Shown: piece after piece, positions 50,245 through 59,583 of the stretch
Layout: every line of letters begins with the position of its first letter
Position numbering within the stretch: position 1 is the stretch's first letter
NCBI GenBank assembly: GCA_900541875.1
Contig: UQLF01000002.1
Span: 1 to 64,000 of the forward strand
Direction: 5' to 3'
From: an uncultured Collinsella sp.
GTDB lineage: Bacteria; Actinomycetota; Coriobacteriia; Coriobacteriales; Coriobacteriaceae
DNA length: 64,000 nucleotides
Made by a program: the position numbers and the translations under genes
Notes under the pieces: model-generated
What the model saw: only the letters and a program-made list of their open reading frames with translations
Database searches by the model: none
Told to the model about the DNA's origin: nothing

Positions 50245-50982
50245 ATGGAACCTATTGCACACATACATACCGACCTGCCGCAGAAGTTCGGCATTCCGCG
50301 CAACAGCTTTTTGGCGCCTCATCTGCAGGGACGCATCGTTTTTGAGCCGGAATTTGCCTCCAATGCAGCGGTTGAGGGTCTGGACTCCTTCTCTCACCTG
50401 TGGCTGTTGTGGCGCTTCGAAAACGGAACGCCCGGCGGCACGGCTAAGGACATAGCCGCCGATGCCAAAACGCAGGACAGGTCCGGTGCCAACGCAAAAT
50501 GGTCGAAGACCGTGCGTCCGCCGCGCCTGGGTGGAGCCGAGCGTGTGGGCGTCTTTGCCACGCGCAGCCCGTTTCGCCCTAATCCCATCGGTCTCACCTG
50601 CGTCAAGCTTGATCGTGTCGAGTTCACCGACGACGGCCCCATCATTCATGTGCTGGGGGCCGACCTGCGTGACGGCACGCCCATCTACGATATCAAGCCC
50701 TACATTCCGTTTGCGGACTGTCACCCGGATGCGACCGGCGGCTGGATTGAGGATGCTCCGTGGCAAGAGCTCGATGTTGAGTTTCCGCAAGCTCTGCAGG
50801 ATATGGTCCCGCCCGCAAAGATTTCTGGCTTGGTCGAGGTTCTACGCCAAGATCCGCGCCGCGCGGGCAGCAAGCACGAGCCAAACCGTGTCTATCATCT
50901 GGCCTACGCCGGGCTCGACATATCGTTTACGGTCGACGAAACCCAGCTAACCGTAGTCGCCGTCAACGACGCGCAAGACTAA
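50245..50982 (+). CDS. trmO: tRNA (N6-threonylcarbamoyladenosine(37)-N6)-methyltransferase TrmO
   Basis: This 245-residue TrmO/TsaA (YaeB) family protein opens with PIAHIHTDLPQKFGIPRNSF, shows the GLDSFSHLWLLWRF motif, and ATRSPFRPNPIGLTCVKL with the SAM-contacting Arg-Ser-Pro-Phe stretch. It methylates t6A37 of tRNA-Thr. The C-terminal domain is typical in length. ATG 50245 fits the family N-terminus better than ATG 50236. A TACAAT -10 box at 50232-50237 overlaps the earlier ATG, so the transcript may be almost leaderless. It is divergent from the XRE/TipAS regulator. Confidence 0.93.
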   Translation: MEPIAHIHTDLPQKFGIPRNSFLAPHLQGRIVFEPEFASNAAVEGLDSFSHLWLLWRFENGTPGGTAKDIAADAKTQDRSGANAKWSKTVRPPRLGGAERVGVFATRSPFRPNPIGLTCVKLDRVEFTDDGPIIHVLGADLRDGTPIYDIKPYIPFADCHPDATGGWIEDAPWQELDVEFPQALQDMVPPAKISGLVEVLRQDPRRAGSKHEPNRVYHLAYAGLDISFTVDETQLTVVAVNDAQD

Positions 50983-51089
50983 CCATCCGTCCGTATCCGT
51001 CAAAAACAACGCCAAACCCCATGCCAAAACCGCCCACGCTGGTGGACAATAACGCCTACCAAAACAATCACTTTGCACGGGGGCTCAGC

Positions 51090-52304
51090 ATGAAATACGA
51101 CTTTAGCTCGCTTATCGACCGCCACGGCATGGACTCCATCGCCGTTGACTCCTGGGGCGAGATCCCCGGTATGGCTCCGAACGCACCCGACGAGGGCTTC
51201 GACCGCATTCCCATGTGGGTGGCCGACATGAATTTTGCCACGGTGCCCACGGTCCAGGAGCACATCATTCAGCGCGCTCAGCATCCCATGTTTGGCTACT
51301 TTAACCCGCGTGCCGAGTACTTCGACCGCATCATTGAGTGGCAGAGCCGCCGCAATGGCGTCGAGGGCCTGGCACCTGAGCATATCGGCTACGAAAACGG
51401 CGTGCTGGGCGGTGTCGTGTCGACGCTGCGCGCGTATGTCCAGCCGGGCGATGCGGTGCTGGTCCACAGCCCTACCTACATCGGCTTTACCAAGTCCATT
51501 GAGGCCGCGGGCTATCGTATTGTCCATAGCCCGCTTAAGCTCGATGATCAGGGCGTGTGGCGCATGGACTTTGAGGACATGGAGCGCAAGCTCGCCCAAA
51601 ACCACATCCATGCCGCGGTATTCTGCTCGCCGCACAATCCCTGCGGCCGCGTATGGGAGCGTGACGAGATCGAGCGCGCCATGGACATCTATCGCCAGCA
51701 CGATTGCGTGGTGATCTCGGACGAGATATGGTCCGATATCATCCTGCCGGGGCACAAGCACATCCCGACGCAGTCGGTGAGCGAGGATGCCCGCATGCGC
51801 ACGGTTGCCCTCTACGCGCCCAGCAAGACGTTCAACCTGGCGGGTCTGGTCGGCAGCTATCACATCATCTATAACGAGACGCTGCGCGACCACGTGTGTG
51901 CCGTGTCCAACAAGACCCACTACAACGAGATGAATGTCCTCTCCATGCATGCGCTTATCGGTGCCTACCAGCCGCAGGGCTATGAGTGGGTGGACGAGCT
52001 CAATCAGGTGCTTGCTGGCAATATCGAGTACTTCTGCAATTACGTGGACGAGCATTTTGAGGGTGTGTCCTATTCACGTCCGCAGGGCACGTACATGGTG
52101 TTTCTGGACTGCACCGAGTGGTGCCGAGAGCATGGCCGCGATATTCAGTGGTTGCTCGACGAGGGGGCGCGCGTGGGCGTGGGGTATCAGGACGGCCGCC
52201 CGTTCCACGGACCCTGCCACATTCGCGTGAATCTGGCGCTGCCGCTTTCGCGCGTAAGGGAGGCGTGCGACCGCCTGGACCACTACGTTTTTAATGCACG
52301 GTAA
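51090..52304 (+). CDS. MalY/PatB-type aminotransferase (C-S lyase family)
   Basis: This 404-residue PLP-dependent fold-type I enzyme of the MalY/PatB group has MWVADMNFATVP (substrate-binding), GVLGGVVSTLRAYVQPGDAV, CSPHNPCGRVW and the PLP-lysine motif ALYAPSKTFNLAGLVGSY (Lys near residue 244). MalY/PatB enzymes cleave cystathionine or cysteine C-S bonds and can also act as aminotransferases. ATG 51090 matches the family start; an upstream ATG at 51021 adds 23 non-homologous residues. The ribosome site is poor (GGGGGC). A strong terminator follows at 52316. Confidence 0.92.
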   Translation: MKYDFSSLIDRHGMDSIAVDSWGEIPGMAPNAPDEGFDRIPMWVADMNFATVPTVQEHIIQRAQHPMFGYFNPRAEYFDRIIEWQSRRNGVEGLAPEHIGYENGVLGGVVSTLRAYVQPGDAVLVHSPTYIGFTKSIEAAGYRIVHSPLKLDDQGVWRMDFEDMERKLAQNHIHAAVFCSPHNPCGRVWERDEIERAMDIYRQHDCVVISDEIWSDIILPGHKHIPTQSVSEDARMRTVALYAPSKTFNLAGLVGSYHIIYNETLRDHVCAVSNKTHYNEMNVLSMHALIGAYQPQGYEWVDELNQVLAGNIEYFCNYVDEHFEGVSYSRPQGTYMVFLDCTEWCREHGRDIQWLLDEGARVGVGYQDGRPFHGPCHIRVNLALPLSRVREACDRLDHYVFNAR

Positions 52305-52315
52305 GTGAGCACTGC

Positions 52316-52355
52316 ATGCGGGGCCTTCTGCCAAGTCGGCTGGAAGGCCCCGCAT
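52316..52355 (+). terminator. Hairpin after MalY-type gene
   Basis: Stem ATGCGGGGCCTTC/GAAGGCCCCGCAT with a 14-base loop, just past the aminotransferase stop. The U-tract is poor but the stem is very strong. Confidence 0.65.
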
Positions 52356-52448
52356 GGTAAAACGTCTGTAACCATTGGGCACTCGTGTGGTTTTGTTTGC
52401 TATTATTTTCTACCATTTCAGTCTGTAAACAGAATCGTCTGGAGCTCG

Positions 52449-53318
52449 ATGAAAAGACCCCGTCGCTCGGTTGCCATTTCGTTGTTTGTTGCGCTTGCAG
52501 TGGCGAGCGCCTTTGTCGTAGCGATAGCCGGCTGTTTCGGGTCGAGTGACGGAGCCTCGACGTCTGCATTAGAAGGTCTGGACGCCTCACAAGCCAAAGA
52601 CGACAACCTTAAGACGCTTGACGTCGGAAGCGACCTCTATCCACCGTTTGTGTATACCGATGAGTACGGCGATATCGTTGGCCTGGATGTCGAGATATTG
52701 ACTGAGGCTTTGGCCCGCATTGGTTACAAGCCAAAGTACCAGCTGATCGATTGGGAAAAGAAGGAAGAGCTGCTGGCGAGCGGCGAGCTCGATTGCGTCA
52801 TGGGCAGCTTTAGCATGACGGGTCGCGAAAACGAGTATCGTTGGGCCGGCCCGTACCTTGCGAGCCGCCAGGTGGTCGCGGTCGATCCCCAGAGCGATAT
52901 CTACACGCTTGCGGATCTTGAGGATAAGGTCGTGGCGGTCCAGTCCACCACCAAGCCCGAGGACATTTTGCTCAATTGCGCAAATGAAAATGTTCCGCAG
53001 ATCAAAGAGCTCTACTGCTTTTCGGACCGCTCATACCTGAACCCGGCGCTCGTCGAAGGTCTGGTCGACGCTATCGCCGCGCATGAGTCCTCGCTGCTCA
53101 CCTACGAAAAAGACTATGGCGTAACGTATCGCATCTTGGACGAGCCGCTGCTAGAAGTTGGTTTGGGCACCGCTTTCGATATCAACGATACGCGCGGCAT
53201 CGACGTTAAACTCACCCGTGCCTACCAGGAAATGCTAGCCGACGGCACCATGGAACGTCTGGTGTCAAAGTACTTTGATGACCCTTCGCCATTTTTGAAT
53301 ACGGAGGGCCTGTCATGA
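52449..53318 (+). CDS. Family 3 solute-binding lipoprotein
   Basis: This 289-residue SBP_bac_3-type periplasmic-binding-like protein has a lipoprotein signal (SLFVALAVASAFVVAIAG, then Cys) and two lobes starting LKTLDVGSDLYPPFVYTDEY, with GLDVEILTEALARIGYKPKY and the family GELDCVMGSFSMTGRENEYR. It binds an amino acid or similar small ligand at the cell surface. GGAG precedes the ATG. It overlaps the downstream hybrid kinase gene by ATGA, so it is almost certainly the external ligand-binding partner of that kinase rather than part of an ABC importer. Confidence 0.9.
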   Translation: MKRPRRSVAISLFVALAVASAFVVAIAGCFGSSDGASTSALEGLDASQAKDDNLKTLDVGSDLYPPFVYTDEYGDIVGLDVEILTEALARIGYKPKYQLIDWEKKEELLASGELDCVMGSFSMTGRENEYRWAGPYLASRQVVAVDPQSDIYTLADLEDKVVAVQSTTKPEDILLNCANENVPQIKELYCFSDRSYLNPALVEGLVDAIAAHESSLLTYEKDYGVTYRILDEPLLEVGLGTAFDINDTRGIDVKLTRAYQEMLADGTMERLVSKYFDDPSPFLNTEGLS

Positions 53319-55507
53319 TCGATGCACCCGACCACGCCGTAGAGGAGCGGGGTAATCGTTCGACAGGGGCATGGCTCCTTGTCGCCCTGCTGGGGATAGC
53401 GCTCTCGGTTGTTGCCGGCATGATGAGCTACGGCTACACGACAGCTCAGGCCGAGCAGCGCTTTGCCGACGTTGTCGATTACGTGGCGACGCAGAGCCTT
53501 TCCTACGACGCATTCAATAGCGCCTATACGACCAAAAACCTGATTCGCGTTATGGAGATTGCCGGAGAGACAGCGCGCGATATGGAGCGCGACGGTTTGG
53601 TGGATAACGCCACGCTGGAGCAATATGCCGACCAGTTCAACGTGAGCGCATTGATCGTGACGGACGCATCGGGCAATTTGGTGTCCGAGTCCTCGACGGA
53701 TGGCGTGAGCTACGAGTCGCTCGCTACGTATCTCAAAGAATCACCCGTGCTGGAGGTGGCAACTCATCCGCTTAAGTCCTATACCGCCCGCATCACGCTT
53801 GCGGATGATTCGGTCGCAGACATTGGCTGCGTGACTCGGCAGGATGGCGAGGGCATCGTTATCGCGGTAAGGCATCAGAGCGCGAAGGCGGTTGCAAGCA
53901 ATACGCTCAAACTGCAGAGCTTGCTTGATGGCTATGAAACCATCGATAGCGGCAATATCGTGATCGAAAGCGACGGCAAGGTCGTTGCGACCAATGCCGT
54001 TGAACCCACCGTATTGGGCGTATTCGATCTGCCTGCGACGGACGTCTTCATTGTCGACGGTATTAAGGATCGATGCCTGGCTGGTAAGGTCAGATTGGTT
54101 AACGCCGACGGCGAGTGGTATTTGGGCACATTTGGAAAAGCGCACAAATTCTATGTGTACACCTATGCCTCGGCGCGGCGCTACTTTGAGGTCGTCGCGG
54201 CTGTTGCTGCCGGCGTGTTGGTGCTCTACAGCGGTGTTATAGCCGTTGTTGTGACGGTGCGTCGCCGCGCTGATCGTCGACGTTTGACGGACTTGCTGCA
54301 GCAGGAGCGCGACTATGGTGACAGGCTGGCTAAGGCAGCGCGTGAGGCCTCGTCTGCCAACTCTGCAAAGACGGAGTTTTTGCGCCGCATGAGCCACGAT
54401 CTGCGCACACCCATCAACGGCATTCGTGGCATGGTCGAGGTCGGCGATGCCAATGCGGACGATTTGCAAAAGCAGATCGAGTGCCGCTCAAAGATCTGGA
54501 CGGCATCGGGACTGCTGCTCGACCTTGTCAACGAGGCCCTGGATATGAGTCGCCTGGAGAGCGGACAGATTGACTTGGAACTCGTGCCCGCAAATTTGGT
54601 GGCCCTCAATCGCGAGGTGTGCGATATTCTGGAGCGCCAGGCCGAGGAGCGTCTGGTGACAATTATCTCCGACCAGCAGACGCTTAATCATCCCTATGCG
54701 CGGGTGAGCGTGACGCACCTCAAGCGTTTGTTGCTCAATATTGCCGGCAATGCCGTCAAGTACAACCGCCAGGGCGGCTATGTCCGCCTGGTGTGCCGCG
54801 AGGTGGAGCCAGCGGATGGCGTCCCCGTCTATGAATACACGATCGCCGACAACGGTATTGGCATGAGCGAGGAGTTCCAAAAGCACCTCTACGAGCCGTT
54901 TTGCCGCGAGGAGCAGCAGGTGGAAGGCGCTTCGTCGGGAACTGGCCTGGGCGCGCCTATCGCAAAACAGCTGGTCGAGCTTATGGGCGGAACCATGAGT
55001 TTTACGAGCGTCTTGGGGCAGGGGACGACGTTTACCATCCGCCTGCCGTTCGAGAAATGCAAACGCTCCGAGATTCCTCAGGCAGTTCGCGTGGATGGGG
55101 GCGATGGCGATGCGCTCCAGGGCTTGCGCGTTTTGCTCGTAGAGGATAACGATCTGAATGCCGAGATCGCGCAGTTTACGCTCAGCCGTGTCGGTGCCAT
55201 CGTGACGCATGCTAAGGATGGTGAGTCTGCCGTCGAGATGTTTACCGCGAGCGCACCGCACGAGTACGACGTGGTGTTGATGGACATCATGATGCCTGGC
55301 ATCGATGGCCTTGAGGCCACGCGTCAGATTCGAGCACTCGATCGCGAGGATGCCGCGACCACGCCGATTATCGCCGTGAGTGCCAACGCCTTTGCCGACG
55401 ACCGTAGGCTTTCGCGTGAGGCGGGCATGAACGCGCACCTGAGCAAACCTGTGAGCTCGCAAGAGCTCGTCGAGGCGCTAGCGCACATCGCCGCCGACGC
55501 TTCATAA
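53315..55507 (+). CDS. Hybrid sensor histidine kinase/response regulator
   Basis: This 730-residue hybrid kinase has TM1 at about residues 20-40, an extracytoplasmic PAS-like sensory part (about 40-290), and TM2 at about 297-317. HisKA has the phospho-acceptor His in RRMSHDLRTPINGIRG near residue 357, HATPase_c has NAVKYNRQGGY and SGTGLGAPI, and a C-terminal receiver has its Asp in VVLMDIMMPGIDG near residue 653. No Hpt domain or output regulator is encoded nearby. The start overlaps the solute-binding lipoprotein gene by 4 bases, implying a ligand-binding-protein plus kinase pair. Confidence 0.93.
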   Translation: MIDAPDHAVEERGNRSTGAWLLVALLGIALSVVAGMMSYGYTTAQAEQRFADVVDYVATQSLSYDAFNSAYTTKNLIRVMEIAGETARDMERDGLVDNATLEQYADQFNVSALIVTDASGNLVSESSTDGVSYESLATYLKESPVLEVATHPLKSYTARITLADDSVADIGCVTRQDGEGIVIAVRHQSAKAVASNTLKLQSLLDGYETIDSGNIVIESDGKVVATNAVEPTVLGVFDLPATDVFIVDGIKDRCLAGKVRLVNADGEWYLGTFGKAHKFYVYTYASARRYFEVVAAVAAGVLVLYSGVIAVVVTVRRRADRRRLTDLLQQERDYGDRLAKAAREASSANSAKTEFLRRMSHDLRTPINGIRGMVEVGDANADDLQKQIECRSKIWTASGLLLDLVNEALDMSRLESGQIDLELVPANLVALNREVCDILERQAEERLVTIISDQQTLNHPYARVSVTHLKRLLLNIAGNAVKYNRQGGYVRLVCREVEPADGVPVYEYTIADNGIGMSEEFQKHLYEPFCREEQQVEGASSGTGLGAPIAKQLVELMGGTMSFTSVLGQGTTFTIRLPFEKCKRSEIPQAVRVDGGDGDALQGLRVLLVEDNDLNAEIAQFTLSRVGAIVTHAKDGESAVEMFTASAPHEYDVVLMDIMMPGIDGLEATRQIRALDREDAATTPIIAVSANAFADDRRLSREAGMNAHLSKPVSSQELVEALAHIAADAS

Positions 55508-55510
55508 GCA

Positions 55511-55548
55511 TATGGCCCGGTTCCAAGGTGGGTCGGAACCGGGCCATA
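55511..55548. terminator. Bidirectional terminator
   Basis: Perfect 14-bp arms TATGGCCCGGTTCC/GGAACCGGGCCATA with a 10-base loop lie between the convergent hybrid kinase and PNPOx-like genes; TTGCTATTTG follows on +. Confidence 0.8.
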
Positions 55549-55577
55549 TTGCTATTTGTGAGTTTTGCTTTTGAGAC

Positions 55578-56057
55578 TTACTTTTCCTGAATCTGCTTGC
55601 CGCAAAGATGCTCAATCGTAATCTCGTAGAGCTGGACGCCCTTGATGTCCTTGGCGATTTCCTCTTCGACTTCCTCGGCAGAAGGGTAGTACTTAAGGGC
55701 GAGCTGGCGGACTTTGTCTTCGATAAACGCGGGAGTGTCGTTCGCCAGGCGACAACGGCCAAAGACGACGGTGCTCATAACGTAGGGAGCCCAGTCACCG
55801 TCCTTGTACCACTCGTTGCCGTAAACGGTAAAGCAGACCTTGTCATCGCGCTTGAGTGAATCGACCTTGTGGCCAGCCTTGGCGCCATGGAAATAAATCT
55901 TGTCGTGCTCGGCGTCAAAGAAGTAGTTGACGGGAATGGCATAGGGGTAGCCATCATCGCCGTTGACGGCAAAGACGCCGCGCTTGCAGGTAGCGAGCAG
56001 TTCGCGCGCTTCCTCGTCAGTGATGGCGCGTTTCTTTCGACGTAAGGGCCTAAACAT
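55578..56057 (-). CDS. Pyridoxamine 5'-phosphate oxidase-like flavoprotein
   Basis: This 159-residue protein of the PNPOx-like split-barrel superfamily (NimA-like group) has LLATCKRGVFAVNGDDGYPY, VNYFFDAEHDKIYFHGAKAG and KVCFTVYGNEWYKDGDWAPY. These bind FMN or F420 and act as reductases, some reducing nitroimidazoles. ATG 56057 has AAAGGAAG upstream; the track of open frame continues but starts are weaker. The N-terminal MFRPLRRKKRA is basic. It is convergent with the hybrid kinase gene and has the second hybrid kinase gene 42 bases upstream in the same direction. Confidence 0.88.
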   Translation of the reverse strand: MFRPLRRKKRAITDEEARELLATCKRGVFAVNGDDGYPYAIPVNYFFDAEHDKIYFHGAKAGHKVDSLKRDDKVCFTVYGNEWYKDGDWAPYVMSTVVFGRCRLANDTPAFIEDKVRQLALKYYPSAEEVEEEIAKDIKGVQLYEITIEHLCGKQIQEK

Positions 56058-56099
56058 CGTTGGCTTCCTTTCTGGTCGTGCGTGGTGGTTGAGCACAAA

Positions 56100-58910
56100 C
56101 TATAGCGAAACGGATCCGTTTTTCTTGATGCGGGCGAGTATGTTTTTGAGCTTGTTAAAGTCGAGCGGTTTGGACAGATGGGCGTTCATGCCGGCGTCGT
56201 GTGCCGCCTTGGCGTCCTCGGCAAAGGCATTGGCGGTGAGCGCGATGATGGGGATATCGGCTGCATCGACCTTCTCGCTCAGGCGAATCGCGCGGGCTGC
56301 CTCGTAACCGTCCATGTCCGGCATCATAATGTCCATCAGGATCGCATCGAAGCTGCCGGCGGGATGCGACAGGTACAGATCGACGACCTCGTTGCCGTTG
56401 GCGGCGCGGGTGACCACGACGCCCTCGGATTCTAGCAGCGCCTGGGCAATCTCGGCGTTCAATTCGTTGTCTTCGGCGAGCAGCACGTTCATGTTGGCGA
56501 GCGAGCAGTCGAGCGTACTCTCAACCGTATTCGCCCGCGCCTGGGGATTCTTGTCGATATCGAGCGGAATTTCCACGTAGAACGTGGTGCCCACATGGAG
56601 CTCGCTGGTGACTTCGATGGTGCCGCCCATCAGTTCAATAAGCGACTTGACGATTGGCATGCCCATGCCGGTTCCTTGGAACTTGCTGCGCGCATCGTTA
56701 CCTTCTTGGGCAAACGGCTCATAGATATGTTTTAAGAATTTGGGAGTCATGCCAATGCCGGTATCCGAAACGCTAAAGCAAAAGAGCGCGCGCCCGTTAT
56801 CGAGTGGCTTGGTCTTTGAGCTAAAGGTGACGGAGCCGCCGTGCTTGTTGTACTTAATGCTGTTGTCTAACAGGTTGATCATGATCTGTCGGATATGGGT
56901 GGGACTGCCGACCATGTATGGCCCCGTGGTGTATGGCAGACTATTGTCCTGCATGGTGATGCCGTTATCGGATGCGCGGAGCTTGCACAGAACCAGCGTA
57001 TTGTCACAGAGCTCTTTGAGGTTAAAAGGCGCATGTTCCAGTGTTATCTTGCGGTCTTCGATTTTGCCCATCTCGAGGATGTCGTTAATCAGCGAGAGCA
57101 GGTGATTGGCGGCAACACGAGCCTTGGCGCGGCTTTCGCGGGCGACCTGGATATCGCCTTCCTTCAATTCCTCGATATCGATAAGGCCCAGGATGCCGTT
57201 GAGCGGCGTACGGATGTCGTGGCTCATGCGCGTGAGGAATGCCGTCTTAGCGGCGTTGGCGGCGTCGGCTTTTTCGCGCTCGGTTCGAGCGCGCACGAGC
57301 GCCCAGATGAGCAGGACGATGCTGACCGACAACATACCGATGAGGGTGGAGGCAACGGCGGTGCGGTTGCGATAAAGGAATTGAAGCGTGTTGGATTCCT
57401 GGGCCGTGTACGACGTAGAGGAGTAATTGCTTGCGGAGAGCGATTCTCCGGCATTGATGATGCCCTTGTTGATGATTCCCAGCAGCTCAGGCTTTCCGCG
57501 CGAAATCCAGCACGAGAGCTCGCAGGTGTCAGGGAGCTCGACCGTCTCGCAGTCCTCGAGATCATAACGATCGCCGAGGGTTTTTACGCGTGAACTGGGA
57601 GCGACGACGCAGCGCGCCGTTCCCCTCCTGAGGGCGTCGAACGCTTCATCGTCGGATCGGTATTCGGTCACGGTCGCTGTGGGGAACAGACTTTCAAGTA
57701 CGTTTCGGTTGATAAACGATGATTTGGTGCAGGCGATGTTCTGAAGGTCTTTGTTCAGGTTGCTTCCGCTGTGGATGGCGGTGAGGGATATGGTCCCCAA
57801 CGATACCGACTGCACAACGCCTGATTGCTCGGCAAACCAGTAATCTCGGTATACCGGCAGCGCGACGTCTATGCTTCCCTTTGACAGGGCCTTTGACATC
57901 ATCTTGTAGCTATCAAAGGCGACGGTTTTGACCGTAATGCCAAATTTATCGTGCAACGTCGTCGCAAGCGATGCGAGCGAGCCTTCCATTTTGCCGTCTT
58001 CGTCTTCGTTGCAGTAGGGGAGTTTGCCCGTAATGTAGCCGAGCGTGATGGTGCTGTTGTTCGCCTTGAGCCAGGCGCGCTCATCGCCGGTGAGCGAGGA
58101 TGATCCGCTGTTTTGCGCTGAATAGTTCGATTTGACCTCGTCGTTATAGCGGGGGTTGACGCGGTTGATTGCCGCCATTGCGGAGTTGATGTTGTCCATC
58201 AGGTCGGGGCGGCTTTTGGGAACGGCAAAGTAGTAGTCGCTCGAACCGACGTAGAACATAGGCGACGCCTCGGGCGACGAAATGGTGTCGTTCATGATGA
58301 TGGCGTCGACCTCGCCGTTTGCGAGCGCGTCAAAGAGAACGGAGCCTCCGTCATACTCCCTGTATGTGCAGGCGATTCCCTCGTTGGCGAGCCACTGCTG
58401 GCCGACGATGGTTTGCATAACACCGTAGTTGTAACCGATGGTGAGACCCTGGAGTGCTTGAGGGTCACCCTTGGCCAGGTCGTCACGGTCGGGCCTGGCG
58501 TAGATGTAGTAGCGCTCGGTGCCCTCAGGGTTCGAGGAAAAGAGCAGCTTTTGGGCGCGTTCCTCGGAGTAGGAGATGTTGGGCATGAGGTCGATCTCGC
58601 CTGCCTCGAGCATGTCCATAAGCTCGGTGAAGGTGCCGGAGACGTATTCGTACCGCCAGCCGGGCGTGTAGTACGACAGGGTCTGGAGGTACTCGTAACC
58701 CCATCCCGAGAGACGCTCGCCGGGGGTGCCGTCCTGGAAGCCCTCGTTGTTGACAAGCCAACCAACGCGGACCGTTTTGACCTGCTGATCGGTATTGGCG
58801 GCATAGGCGGGGGCGGGCATGATGGTGCTCAGCACGGCGAGCACGGCAAGCGCGACGGCCAAGGTGCGATATATAACTGAACGAAGGACAGCGGAAGCTC
58901 TCACATGCAA
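56100..58910 (-). CDS. BvgS-like hybrid histidine kinase with two solute-binding domains
   Basis: This 936-residue sensor has a signal peptide (about residues 1-38) and two SBP_bac_3 domains outside: about residues 45-255 (VRVGWLVNNEGFQDGTPGER) and about 285-495 (TITLGYITGKLPYCNEDEDG). A TM segment follows near residue 510, then HisKA with the phospho-acceptor His in TRMSHDIRTPLNGILG near residue 550, HATPase_c (NSIKYNKHGGSV, GTGMGMPIVKS), and a C-terminal receiver with Asp in AILMDIMMPDMDGYE near residue 860. Periplasmic binding-type modules fused directly to the kinase are the BvgS arrangement; the ligand is unknown. No Hpt or partner regulator is nearby. Confidence 0.93.
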   Translation of the reverse strand: MHVRASAVLRSVIYRTLAVALAVLAVLSTIMPAPAYAANTDQQVKTVRVGWLVNNEGFQDGTPGERLSGWGYEYLQTLSYYTPGWRYEYVSGTFTELMDMLEAGEIDLMPNISYSEERAQKLLFSSNPEGTERYYIYARPDRDDLAKGDPQALQGLTIGYNYGVMQTIVGQQWLANEGIACTYREYDGGSVLFDALANGEVDAIIMNDTISSPEASPMFYVGSSDYYFAVPKSRPDLMDNINSAMAAINRVNPRYNDEVKSNYSAQNSGSSSLTGDERAWLKANNSTITLGYITGKLPYCNEDEDGKMEGSLASLATTLHDKFGITVKTVAFDSYKMMSKALSKGSIDVALPVYRDYWFAEQSGVVQSVSLGTISLTAIHSGSNLNKDLQNIACTKSSFINRNVLESLFPTATVTEYRSDDEAFDALRRGTARCVVAPSSRVKTLGDRYDLEDCETVELPDTCELSCWISRGKPELLGIINKGIINAGESLSASNYSSTSYTAQESNTLQFLYRNRTAVASTLIGMLSVSIVLLIWALVRARTEREKADAANAAKTAFLTRMSHDIRTPLNGILGLIDIEELKEGDIQVARESRAKARVAANHLLSLINDILEMGKIEDRKITLEHAPFNLKELCDNTLVLCKLRASDNGITMQDNSLPYTTGPYMVGSPTHIRQIMINLLDNSIKYNKHGGSVTFSSKTKPLDNGRALFCFSVSDTGIGMTPKFLKHIYEPFAQEGNDARSKFQGTGMGMPIVKSLIELMGGTIEVTSELHVGTTFYVEIPLDIDKNPQARANTVESTLDCSLANMNVLLAEDNELNAEIAQALLESEGVVVTRAANGNEVVDLYLSHPAGSFDAILMDIMMPDMDGYEAARAIRLSEKVDAADIPIIALTANAFAEDAKAAHDAGMNAHLSKPLDFNKLKNILARIKKNGSVSL

Positions 58911-58998
58911 TCCTAACGAATCGAGACATTACCGCATAAGGATACCAGCTCAGCCTGCCCAGTCGGCAGCTGCACCGCTAAACGGTCCCGCCCGGCAG

Positions 58999-59049
58999 TC
59001 ATTGGGGACGTTCTTGTTTGACTAGTCATTTAAGAACGTCCCCAATGAC
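58999..59049. repeat. Palindromic intergenic repeat, type 1 copy 2
   Basis: GTCATTGGGGACGTTCTT and its inverse AAGAACGTCCCCAATGAC flank GTTTGACTAGTCATTT, the same unit as 46211-46275. It lies upstream of the BvgS-like gene and before the K+ channel gene. Confidence 0.7.
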
Positions 59050-59121
59050 TAGTTCCGTTTGCTGGGGAGGCGTGGGACAATACCGAGCGAACGTGATTGG
59101 TTGTCCGTGGAAGGGGTCGCG

Positions 59122-59547
59122 ATGAAAAAGCTCAGGACGCTTGCCGACGTGTTGCGCCAGGCTGGCTTTGCGCGCATCACGGGTCTGTTTCTTATCTTCT
59201 ATCTGCTGTGCTCGACGGCTGTCTGGCTGTCCGAGCCCACGACCCTCACGTTTGGCGATGGCCTGTGGTTTAGCTTTGAGACGGTCTCGACCATCGGCTT
59301 TGGCGATATTCCGGCCGAGACACCGGTTGCCCGCGCCATTACCGTCGTCTTGAGCGTCATCAGCATCTTCTACATCGCCATGCTCACGGGCGTGGCGGTG
59401 AACTACTGCAATACGCTCATCAAGATGCGCCAAAAGGACACCATGGCGCGCTTTATGGACGATCTTGAGCATTTGGAAGAGCTCGATCGTGACGAGCTTG
59501 CCGACCTATCGCGTCGCGTGCGCGAGTATCGTCGACGCCAGCGCTAG
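59122..59547 (+). CDS. Two-TM potassium channel (KcsA-like)
   Basis: This 141-residue ion-channel protein has TM1 at about residues 18-38 (ITGLFLIFYLLCSTAVWL), a pore helix, the selectivity filter TIGFGD near residues 57-62, and TM2 at about residues 70-95. The C-terminus is helical and charged (MDDLEHLEELDRDELADLSR), which may form the cytoplasmic bundle. The filter is a K+ type variant of TVGYGD. ATG 59122 has GGAAGGGG upstream. It is followed co-directionally by the LOG-family gene after 36 bases. Confidence 0.92.
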   Translation: MKKLRTLADVLRQAGFARITGLFLIFYLLCSTAVWLSEPTTLTFGDGLWFSFETVSTIGFGDIPAETPVARAITVVLSVISIFYIAMLTGVAVNYCNTLIKMRQKDTMARFMDDLEHLEELDRDELADLSRRVREYRRRQR

Positions 59548-59583
59548 AACGGGCGCCGTGCGTCACGACGAGGGGGACTGAAT

